Position numbers and translations under genes: made by a program
The notes under the pieces: generated by a model
What the model saw: only the letters and a program-made list of their open reading frames with translations
The model's database searches: none
Told to the model about the DNA's origin: nothing
NCBI GenBank assembly: GCA_035646395.1
Contig: DASRPK010000039.1
Span: forward strand, 1 to 8,964
Origin: JABWBJ01 sp035646395
GTDB taxonomy: Bacteria; Gemmatimonadota; Gemmatimonadetes; Gemmatimonadales; Gemmatimonadaceae
Reading direction: 5' to 3'
DNA length: 8,964 nt
Part shown: one piece after another, positions 1 to 6,264 of the stretch
Numbering within the stretch: position 1 is the stretch's first letter
Layout of the letters: every line of letters starts with the position of its first letter

Positions 1-1103
1 TTCACATCGTGAAACAGGATCGAGAACCGACCATTGGTTGCAAGATGAACGTTGAAGTCGCTTCCATCCTTCCAGTACCCATCCTGGTTGGCGAGTGCGA
101 CGTCGAGCGCCAGGTACCGGAGCACTTCATCGACGTCCAACACCGGTTCGAGCACGCGCTCGAGTTGGTCGGCGGGAGTTTCCTTCAGGACCTTGGTGAC
201 GTTTACAAGTTTGCGCCATGCGAGCGTGTCGTCTTTCCCTTTCTGTTCGTACCACCGCCGATACAACGCAATGGAATCTCCGAGGTAGGAGAATCCGCCG
301 CCGAGGGAATTGTTCGGTGACTTCCACCGCGTGCCTGCCTGTTGCCCGAATCGTTCACGCACGAATTCCTTGCTGAAGGTCTCCTGATTGATGTAAACGC
401 CCCAGCTTTCGCCGTTGATCACGACCCGAACGAAATTTGCCTTCTGTGCCGGGATGTATTGTCGCGCGATGTCGAGGAACAACGGGGATCGCAGGAACGA
501 CGGATCCTGGTTTGCGTTGAGCAGGTTGAGCGAACGGTAGCCTAACAAGTGCTGGTCGCGGACCAGATCCATCGTGATGGAGAACGGCCGCTTCAGCCCG
601 GCTGGTACGTTGGTGAAGGAGTTGTTCCCGCGGAAACTCATTCCGACGTCGCGATACGTCTTGCCGTCCACACGCAGGGTTGCCGGGACTTCGACATCGG
701 TGTGCCAGAATGCTTCCAGCTCTGCTTCCCAATCCGCGTGCTCGAATTCGACAAAAAACGTCCGCAAAGCGGCGGCATCGTACAGGGACACCGAGTCGGG
801 GAACAGCTTGACGTCCTGTTCGGTAAGTCGCGGGCCAGGTGTGCCGATCTTCGTCAGGCGGCGGCCACGTGGTGGCGTTCGCAGCTCCGGATGCGCCGCG
901 AGATACGTGCGCGCTGAATCGCGTTCCGCGCGCTCGAGGACCTTGTTCCCGTTGCTGTCGAAGCGCCTAACGAGCGGAATATCCTCTTCCGCGCCCTGAA
1001 CGGGTGGACCGCTGGACCGACCCTGAGTGGTCGGCGCCTGAGCGAATGCAGCCGTTCCGGTCAGGATGTTCAGAAGGAAGAACAGAAGCGCGATTCGCGT
1101 CAT
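1..1103 (-). CDS. Secreted CotH kinase family protein with EF-hand-like loop (partial, C-terminus beyond window)
   Basis: The frame is open for 367 codons from an ATG at 1103 to the left edge, so the C-terminus is missing. Residues 1-21 form a signal peptide ending AFA before Gln22. Residues 49-60 (DSNGNKVLERAE) fit a calcium-binding EF-hand loop, with acidic or amide residues at loop positions 1, 3, 5, 9 and 12. The CotH-like region follows: GMSFRGNNSF (154-163), a hydrophobic strand ending NGESWGVY (230-237), ANQDGYW (338-344) and FHDV at the edge (364-367). In known CotH kinases an N-x-D-like element and a later WD-type Asp supply catalytic and metal-binding residues; Asp341 and Asp366 sit in comparable places (inference). 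CotH proteins are atypical kinases phosphorylating secreted proteins, but most bacterial members outside spore formers are untested. The start overlaps the upstream regulator's stop as ATGA, implying co-translation. Kinase activity is not proven. Confidence 0.88.
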   Translation of the reverse strand, partial: MTRIALLFFLLNILTGTAAFAQAPTTQGRSSGPPVQGAEEDIPLVRRFDSNGNKVLERAERDSARTYLAAHPELRTPPRGRRLTKIGTPGPRLTEQDVKLFPDSVSLYDAAALRTFFVEFEHADWEAELEAFWHTDVEVPATLRVDGKTYRDVGMSFRGNNSFTNVPAGLKRPFSITMDLVRDQHLLGYRSLNLLNANQDPSFLRSPLFLDIARQYIPAQKANFVRVVINGESWGVYINQETFSKEFVRERFGQQAGTRWKSPNNSLGGGFSYLGDSIALYRRWYEQKGKDDTLAWRKLVNVTKVLKETPADQLERVLEPVLDVDEVLRYLALDVALANQDGYWKDGSDFNVHLATNGRFSILFHDV

Positions 1104-1669
1104 GTCATGCCTGCCTTGTTGGCGGTGGCGGCTGCGCCCGGGATGATCAGCCCTTCAAGAAAGAACGCGGATAACTCCGCGCGGCCTCCCAGTCCACTTT
1201 TTTCGTAGACGGATACCGCATGCTGCCTGACCGTTCGTTCGCTACGGCCGGTGCGCGCCGCGATCTGTTTGTGCCCGTGTCCCTTCAACAGCAGCAGTGC
1301 GACCTCGCGCTCCGCAGGCGTCAGGTCCCATGCCGTGAGTTGCTGATCAACCGCGCTGCTGAAAGTGCTCAGCGCTGACTCGGCACTTTTCCGCCAGGCG
1401 TCACGCTCCGCGACGCTGCGGGCGAGCGAGGCTTCCACTCGAGCCAGGTGACCCTCTGTACGACGCCACCCGCGCCACAGGATGATCGAAAACGTCAGGC
1501 TGGTAATCATCAGTGCCACTTCAACGATCACGTGCGCCGAGAGCCATCGCTGAGGCCGATCAAGGGCCAGATCGATCGCGCCGCCGATGGCCACAAGTAG
1601 GAGAATCCCCGGCACGAGGACGGGAAACATCGGCCGCGCAACGTCATCGGCGTCCAACGACCCTGCCAC
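1100..1669 (-). CDS. Membrane-anchored LuxR-type HTH transcriptional regulator
   Basis: I choose the GTG at 1669 as start: the minus strand reads GGAGGGAG, TTTCAC, GTG, an excellent ribosome binding site. The ATG at 1834 would overlap the divergent gene and add residues with no recognisable character. The protein is 189 residues. It has two hydrophobic segments (about 14-36 and 44-65), a charged helical stretch likely to form a coiled coil (69-110), then a C-terminal LuxR/GerE-type helix-turn-helix (about 115-170) with LTPAEREVALLLLKGHGHKQ and the recognition-helix-like SERTVRQHAVSVYEKSGL. There is no receiver, PAS or autoinducer domain, so signal input must come through the membrane part or a partner. 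Its TGA stop shares bases with the ATG of the CotH-family gene (ATGA), pointing to translational coupling. It may control its own unit or the divergent DUF2231 gene; that is inference. The HTH assignment is secure. Confidence 0.88.
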   Translation of the reverse strand: MAGSLDADDVARPMFPVLVPGILLLVAIGGAIDLALDRPQRWLSAHVIVEVALMITSLTFSIILWRGWRRTEGHLARVEASLARSVAERDAWRKSAESALSTFSSAVDQQLTAWDLTPAEREVALLLLKGHGHKQIAARTGRSERTVRQHAVSVYEKSGLGGRAELSAFFLEGLIIPGAAATANKAGMT

Positions 1670-1789
1670 GTGAAACTCCCTCCGGCATTTGACGGATGCG
1701 CAAAAATACGACCGAACCGTGTCGTTTGCCCGATATCGGCCGCGGGCCGGGATTGCGATCGTGCGCTCACATCTCATCAGGACCACATC
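1670..1789. promoter_or_regulatory. Divergent intergenic region with 10-bp palindrome
   Basis: This 120-bp gap between the LuxR-type gene (minus) and the DUF2231 gene (plus) must hold both start regions. A perfect palindrome CCGATATCGG lies at 1730-1739 and is followed by GC-rich symmetric sequence (GCCCG at 1728-1732 pairs with a CGGGC downstream). On the minus strand the TATTTT in CGTATTTTTGCG (about 1702-1712) is the only AT-rich -10-like string, without a convincing -35. The palindrome is a reasonable operator candidate for the adjacent HTH protein, but nothing beyond position and symmetry supports this. Confidence 0.35.
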
Positions 1790-2341
1790 ATGCAATCCCT
1801 TATTCCCAATCCCCTGCACCCGGCGGTCGTTCATCTCCCGATCGCCTTTGCAGTCCTACTTCCGCTGTTTGCAATCGGGGCGCTCTGGTTCATCCGGCGC
1901 GGCTCCAAACCGCGCGCCGCGTGGAGCGTGTTCGTCGCCATGTCGCTGGGTCTCGTGGCCAGCGCGTGGGTTTCGCTCCAGACCGGGGAGCAGCAGGAAG
2001 AGCGCGTGGAAGACGTCATATCGGAATCGTCGATCCATCAGCACGAGGACGCAGCGGATCTCTTTCTGGCGGTCTCCACCGGCGTTCTCATCGTTGCTCT
2101 GGGTGGTTTGGCCGGCGGCCGAGTGGGGCAGGCGAGCCGTTGGCTCGCGACCGCCGGGACAGTGGCTGTGCTGGCGTCCGGGTGGAACGTCGGGCACTCC
2201 GGCGGGATGCTGGTTTACCGCGATGGAGCCGCGAGCGCGTACGTAACGGGCGGAGGGATCCGTTCAGATGGTGGGGACGTCGCTCAGCCGCGCCGGGAAG
2301 GTGAGTCTGAGCGCCGACGGGATGACGACGACCGGCGCTGA
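1790..2341 (+). CDS. DUF2231 family four-helix membrane protein
   Basis: The start is the ATG at 1790 (183 residues), with AGGA seven bases upstream; earlier in-frame starts lie inside the divergent regulator. Four membrane segments are visible at about 8-33, 43-66, 91-110 and 117-136. Family hallmarks are the opening NPLHPAVVHLPIAF (His10, His15), the loop after helix 2 rich in Glu and ending HQHEDAAD (His83, His85), and the closing GHSGGMLVYRDGAA (His136). DUF2231 proteins are inner-membrane proteins of unknown function; the conserved membrane-proximal histidines suggest metal or heme binding, which is inference. The last ~28 residues are a hydrophilic Arg/Asp-rich tail beyond the usual domain. 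It lies 74 bp upstream of the esterase on the same strand and could be co-transcribed with it. Family assignment is confident; role is not. Confidence 0.88.
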   Translation: MQSLIPNPLHPAVVHLPIAFAVLLPLFAIGALWFIRRGSKPRAAWSVFVAMSLGLVASAWVSLQTGEQQEERVEDVISESSIHQHEDAADLFLAVSTGVLIVALGGLAGGRVGQASRWLATAGTVAVLASGWNVGHSGGMLVYRDGAASAYVTGGGIRSDGGDVAQPRREGESERRRDDDDRR

Positions 2342-2373
2342 ACCGGCAGGGCGGACGGTTTGACGAAACGGTG

Positions 2374-2398
2374 GGTGGCCCGCAGCATAAGGGCCACC
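2374..2398 (+). other. Inverted repeat upstream of the esterase gene
   Basis: GGTGGCCC (2374-2381) and GGGCCACC (2391-2398) form a perfect 8-bp stem with a 9-base loop, 18 bases before the esterase ATG and just upstream of its GAGGG ribosome binding site (2404-2408). No T-run follows, so it is not a standard intrinsic terminator. It could be an operator or an mRNA leader hairpin affecting esterase translation or separating it from the DUF2231 gene. The structure is seen; its function is a guess. Confidence 0.4.
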
Positions 2399-2415
2399 GC
2401 CTCGAGGGCACCGTC

Positions 2416-4155
2416 ATGCGTTCGTTCGCCCATTTCTCGCTCCTCGCTCCACTTCTCCTCCTGGGCATAACGAGTCCTGCAGTACAGGGCGCGTCGCGGC
2501 TCCGTTTTGCCGTCACGTTCCCGGCTGAACGGAGCAGCGCGCCCCTCGATGGACGACTGCTGCTGATGATTTCCGCCGACACCGCAGGGGAACCACGGAC
2601 GCAGGTCGGGGGGACGGTGAGCACGGCACAGGTCTTTGGGGTCGACGTCGAAGGCTGGAAACCCGGCGAGACTCGTTATGTGGACGCCACCGCGTTCGGT
2701 TATCCGCTGCGCGCGCTCTCGCAACTCAAGCCGGGGCGATACCGCGTGCAGGCGATGATCAACCGCTACGAAACGTTCAAGCGCAGCGATGGCCACACCG
2801 TCAAGCTGCCGCCCGACAAGTGGGAAGGGCAGCAGTTTGCGAGCAAGCCCGGCAATTTGTACTCCCGGGCACAACGACTGGATGTGAATCCGCAGAGCGC
2901 AGAAACTCCGCGGCTGGTGCTCGACCAGGAAATCCCACCTGTTCCGGACTTCAAGCAGAAGGAAACGAAGTACGTGAAGTACTTCCGCATGAAGAGCGAC
3001 CTCCTCTCGAAGTTCTGGGGGCGCGACATGTTCCTCGGCGCATGGGTCCTGTTGCCGTGGGGATTCGACGAGCATCCCGACGCGCGCTACCCACTCGTCA
3101 TCAACCACGGCCACTTTCCATCGAGCCTCGGCAATTGGCGAGAGACCGCGCCAGACCCGAATCTCGCGCCCGACTACAGCGAACGGTTCTCGCTGGCCGG
3201 ATACAATCGCATCCAGCAGGAGCACGGCTGGCAGTTCTTCCAGGATTGGACCGGCAAGGGATTTCCACGCATGCTGCTCATCGAGATCCAGCACGCGACG
3301 CCGTTCTACGACGATTCGTACGCAGTCAACTCGGCGAACAACGGCCCGTACGGCGACGCGATCATGAAGGAGCTCGTCCCGGCCATCGAGAAGCAGTATC
3401 GCGGCATCGGCGCGGGTTGGGCGCGCTTCACATACGGCGGGTCGACCGGCGGCTGGGAAGCGATGGCCGTGCAGATGTTCTATCCGGACGACTTCAACGG
3501 TGCGTGGGTGGCATGTCCGGACCCGATCGATTTCCGCCAGTACACGGTCGTCAACATTTACGAGGACGACAACGCGTATTTCAGCGAAGGTCCGTTCCTG
3601 CGCGTGCCGCGTCCGGGATTACGCAACTACCTCGGGCACGTCCAGGCCACGATGGAGCAGCTCAACCACCGCGAGCTGGCGTTAGGCACGAAGACCCGCT
3701 CGGGCGACCAGTGGGACGTGTGGGAATCGGTATATTCGCCGGTGGGCGCGGACGGATATCCAAAGCCGATCTGGGACAAGGTCACGGGCAAGATCGACAA
3801 GTCGGTCGCGGCGTACTGGAAGGAGCACTTCGACCTGTCGTATATCCTCGAGCGCGACTGGGCCAAGCTGGCGCCCAAGCTGCGCGGGAAGATACGGATC
3901 TACGTGGGCGACATGGACAACTATTATCTGAACAACGCGGTATATCTGGCCGAGGAGCGGATCAAGAAGCTGAATCCTCCGGCTGATTTCGTGGTCGATT
4001 ATGGCGATCGCGACGAACATTGCTGGAACGGCGACCATACACGCGCCAACGCCTACTCACGCCTTCGTTATGCGCAGATGACGTTTCCGTGGTTCGTGGA
4101 ACGCATGTTGGCGACGGCGCCGGCCGGTGCTGATTTGAGGAGCTGGAGATACTAG
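2416..4155 (+). CDS. Exported alpha/beta-hydrolase (putative serine esterase), 579 aa
   Basis: The ATG at 2416 has GAGGG seven bases upstream. Residues 1-26 form a signal peptide (LLAPLLLLGITS core), so the enzyme is exported. An N-terminal beta-rich region (about 27-155) precedes the hydrolase domain, which starts near FLGAWVLLPWGF. NHGHFP is a likely oxyanion-loop element. The nucleophile elbow is YGGSTGGW with Ser343; IYVGDMDNYYLN (Asp499 or Asp501) and DRDEHCWNGDH (His535) are in the right order for the acid and base of a Ser-Asp-His triad. GxSxGG resembles the putative-esterase group (enterochelin, feruloyl and tannase-like enzymes), but I cannot name a substrate. A Trp- and Tyr-rich segment around 375-460 may shape the active site. 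It follows DUF2231 by 74 bp. A degraded partial copy of its N-terminal region lies immediately downstream. Hydrolase fold is confident; exact enzyme class is unknown. Confidence 0.85.
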   Translation: MRSFAHFSLLAPLLLLGITSPAVQGASRLRFAVTFPAERSSAPLDGRLLLMISADTAGEPRTQVGGTVSTAQVFGVDVEGWKPGETRYVDATAFGYPLRALSQLKPGRYRVQAMINRYETFKRSDGHTVKLPPDKWEGQQFASKPGNLYSRAQRLDVNPQSAETPRLVLDQEIPPVPDFKQKETKYVKYFRMKSDLLSKFWGRDMFLGAWVLLPWGFDEHPDARYPLVINHGHFPSSLGNWRETAPDPNLAPDYSERFSLAGYNRIQQEHGWQFFQDWTGKGFPRMLLIEIQHATPFYDDSYAVNSANNGPYGDAIMKELVPAIEKQYRGIGAGWARFTYGGSTGGWEAMAVQMFYPDDFNGAWVACPDPIDFRQYTVVNIYEDDNAYFSEGPFLRVPRPGLRNYLGHVQATMEQLNHRELALGTKTRSGDQWDVWESVYSPVGADGYPKPIWDKVTGKIDKSVAAYWKEHFDLSYILERDWAKLAPKLRGKIRIYVGDMDNYYLNNAVYLAEERIKKLNPPADFVVDYGDRDEHCWNGDHTRANAYSRLRYAQMTFPWFVERMLATAPAGADLRSWRY

Positions 4156-4166
4156 GCTCCGCCCTG

Positions 4167-4306
4167 CGGATCGTGACCAAGGTGCAGGAATGCGTTGACG
4201 TCGACGGTTGCGAGCTACATGAGCGTGCAATGTCGGCGCCAACGCTTTCGTGTACCCGTTGCGATCATTCAGCCAGCTGAAGGCCGAGCGGTTCAGCGAT
4301 CATTGA
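4167..4306 (+). pseudogene. Relic of a second esterase copy (N-terminal region, frameshifted)
   Basis: Translation of the gap behind the esterase shows a diverged copy of that gene's N-terminal region. In the first frame (4167-4211) it reads RIVTKVQ then VDVDG, matching esterase residues 66-80 (GTVSTAQ...VDVEG). After a net one-base loss it continues in another frame (4232-4297) as VGANAFVYPLRSFSQLKAER, matching residues 89-108 (VDATAFGYPLRALSQLKPGR) with 13 of 20 identical by eye. The DNA of that stretch is about two-thirds identical, so this is an old paralog, not a recent duplicate. Similarity stops near 4297 and the frame ends at TGA 4304-4306. GCGATCATT occurs at 4261-4269 and again at 4296-4304, possibly a trace of the deletion. 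The end overlaps the 3' end of the convergent PD40 gene. No start or ribosome binding site remains. Confidence 0.7.
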
Positions 4307-5919
4307 GACGTAGGGATAGTGATCTTGTTCGACGTATACGTAATGTTGCACCGCCGGTCATGTAGCTTGATGTACGCCTCGGCCGGCCTTTGATCTGATG
4401 GTGTTGAGAACCAGATGTCGTTCAGGGAAGCACCATCGTAAAGAGTACAGAAGCCGTAGATGAAGTTGTCATTCCCATCATAGATGTCGACCCAGGTTCG
4501 CGCGGCGCTGGTGTTGGCTCCGCAGGCAGCCAGGTCGGGGGCCGGCTCGAACAGCGCGGCCGGGAATTGCGCGTAATTGGGAACGTCGAGCTCGAATCTT
4601 ACATAGCTGCCGTCAATCGTAGTCGACTGGAGTGACAGCGTGGGTGCCGGGAGATTGTGATAACACGCGGTGGGTGATGTCGAACAAATCGTTACCTGAA
4701 GCTGTGATCCTTTCTTTCCGCGCATCTGTATGTCGAGCACGTTATTGGCGAGCAGCGTGACGGGGACCGTGTGATGGCGCGGGCCGACTTCGCCGGTTGT
4801 CCCCCGTCCTTCCATGATCACGACACCGTTGAGCGTTACGACTGCATCCGCGCCCGAGGTGGCGAGATCGTCCAGGTCGACGTTGTAGCTGCCGGGCGTG
4901 GCCGAGAAGGTTTCGACGATACGAGCGGGCGGGCCCTGTGTCCGTGTGTAGAGTTTTCGCGGAAATACGCAGACCGGGGGAGCGCCTGGCTGCGGTTGCC
5001 AGTCGAGATGAGACTCAAAGGCGTCGGGGCTGTTCGAGATGTTCACCCTGTTCGTCCCGTCGGCATTCATGACATACACTTCGGAGTTCACGTCGTCATT
5101 TTGAATGAAGAGGATCTTTGACCCATCCGGCGACCAAACCGAGTTCGTTTCTGCGAGATTCACGGTGTTCGTGAGGTTGGTCTGGCTCGTGCCGTTCGCG
5201 TTCATCACATACAGGTCGGGCCAATCTCCATTGGTGACGTCGTTACGTGAATACAGAATCTTGCTGCCGTCCGGCGACCAGCTTGGATCGAATTCTGGTC
5301 GGTCATTGTTGGTCAGGCGCGTCTGACCAGTGCCGTTCGCATTCATGACGTAGATCTCGGCCTCGCCGCCGTCGCGTAAGCTCGAGAACACGATGTTGGC
5401 ACCGTCGGGCGACCATGAGGGCGTGAAGTCAGGGCCGGCGGTCAAGGGTGTAACCCCAGTGCCGTCCGAATTCATCACGTAGATCCTGCGGTCAAAATCG
5501 TTTTGAAACGCGATCTTGCTGCCGTCAGGCGACCAGGTGGGGAAGGCCGGGCCGCGGTTGGTGGAGTTGAACGTGAGCCGTGTTCCGCCGGTGCCGTCGG
5601 CATTGACGACAAAGATCTCTGTGTGGTGCATATCACCAGGTTGCACATCCACAAAGGCGTAGTAGGCCAATTTCGAGCCGTCGGCGGACCATGCGGGGCC
5701 GGCGCTGCCCGCGGGGGCGAGCTGCTGCAAATCTCCGCCGGCGGAGTTCATGGTGGTGATGCCTACAAGCCCGACGAAGGCGATTCGGCCGTTACTGCCC
5801 GGAAAGGCGCCTAGAAGCGGGCCGCGGCCTACCGCGCCAGGCACAGGCTGGGTCGGCATGTTGTCCGCGCAGCCATACAGCGCCGCGAGAGCAAGGGGAA
5901 TAATCACGCTGCGTTTCAT
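4300..5919 (-). CDS. TolB-like PD40 beta-propeller lipoprotein with C-terminal beta domains, 539 aa
   Basis: Starts at ATG 5919 with AGGGTG just upstream inside a small inverted repeat (CACCC-T-GGGTG on the plus strand, 5924-5934). Residues 1-17 are a short lipoprotein signal with lipobox LYGC, Cys17 being the predicted lipidated residue. Residues ~40-310 hold six PD40/TolB-type repeats built on WSPDGSKI...IYVMNADGT...LT, clearest at 72-118, 128-160, 168-203, 213-250 and 262-296, closing with LDWQP. A second region (~318-412) resembles a beta domain often following such propellers (TFSATPGSYNVDL, VTLNGVVIMEG, LLANNVLDIQMRGKKGSQL). The last ~125 residues are a further beta-rich section with several Cys. 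TolB-like propellers usually bind proteins in the periplasm or on the surface; the partner here is unknown. It is divergent from the repeat lipoprotein and convergent with the esterase. It is not TolB itself, because Tol-Pal neighbours and the TolB N-terminal domain are absent. Confidence 0.88.
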   Translation of the reverse strand: MKRSVIIPLALAALYGCADNMPTQPVPGAVGRGPLLGAFPGSNGRIAFVGLVGITTMNSAGGDLQQLAPAGSAGPAWSADGSKLAYYAFVDVQPGDMHHTEIFVVNADGTGGTRLTFNSTNRGPAFPTWSPDGSKIAFQNDFDRRIYVMNSDGTGVTPLTAGPDFTPSWSPDGANIVFSSLRDGGEAEIYVMNANGTGQTRLTNNDRPEFDPSWSPDGSKILYSRNDVTNGDWPDLYVMNANGTSQTNLTNTVNLAETNSVWSPDGSKILFIQNDDVNSEVYVMNADGTNRVNISNSPDAFESHLDWQPQPGAPPVCVFPRKLYTRTQGPPARIVETFSATPGSYNVDLDDLATSGADAVVTLNGVVIMEGRGTTGEVGPRHHTVPVTLLANNVLDIQMRGKKGSQLQVTICSTSPTACYHNLPAPTLSLQSTTIDGSYVRFELDVPNYAQFPAALFEPAPDLAACGANTSAARTWVDIYDGNDNFIYGFCTLYDGASLNDIWFSTPSDQRPAEAYIKLHDRRCNITYTSNKITIPTSQ

Positions 5920-6264
5920 AAGTCACCCTGGGTGTGATTGGAGAACGTCCGAGATCGACTCGATGCCGTCGTCGGTGAGGCCACGTCGTCTTCATACGTT
6001 TTTTGGCGCTCAGACCCGACATCGAAGGGGCAGCGCCGCCGCAGGGCGTTGACAATTCGACTCTTGCCTCATGCGAGGAAAATCGACGGCGCTTGCGCAC
6101 CTCGGCGCGTATCGACCGGCCAATGCTGACCCCGCCCAGGGACGCGAGTTGGTCGCTCATGCAATGAGGGATCGTGCACCCGTTTCGGGCGTTCCTCAGT
6201 GGATCGGTCGATCCGTACCTGAGCGAACCCCTGAAAACGCGAAAGCCAAAGAATTGGAGATACC
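5920..6264. promoter_or_regulatory. 345-bp divergent intergenic region between two lipoprotein genes
   Basis: No convincing gene was found on either strand; short open frames here have no recognisable content. The stretch must carry promoters for both the PD40 lipoprotein (leftward) and the repeat lipoprotein (rightward). A consensus -35 string TTGACA is at 6049-6054, but at normal spacing only a poor -10 (TGCGAG) follows, with a better GAAAAT too far away at 6078-6083. A symmetric site GGATCGGTCGATCC at 6201-6214 lies about 50 bp before the repeat-lipoprotein start and is an operator candidate. The right end carries the GGAG ribosome binding site (6256-6259). Confidence 0.4.

Noticed and set aside
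9..999. Several plus-strand open frames across the first kilobase
   Set aside because: They are antisense to a continuous minus-strand frame with signal peptide and CotH motifs, and none shows a recognisable domain.
2284..3294. A 336-codon minus-strand frame opposite the esterase
   Set aside because: It is antisense to the strongly supported esterase, lacks known motifs and is explained by high-GC third-position bias.
2820..3986. A 388-codon plus-strand frame inside the esterase
   Set aside because: It is an Arg-rich alternative frame of the esterase, whose own frame carries the signal peptide and catalytic motifs.
4156..4320. Bidirectional intrinsic terminator between the convergent genes
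   Set aside because: No GC stem followed by a T-run was found on either strand; the gap is better explained by the esterase relic.
6049..6083. Full sigma-70-type promoter at TTGACA
   Set aside because: The -35 string is perfect, but no acceptable -10 lies 16-18 bases downstream; it is kept only as a note on the intergenic region.
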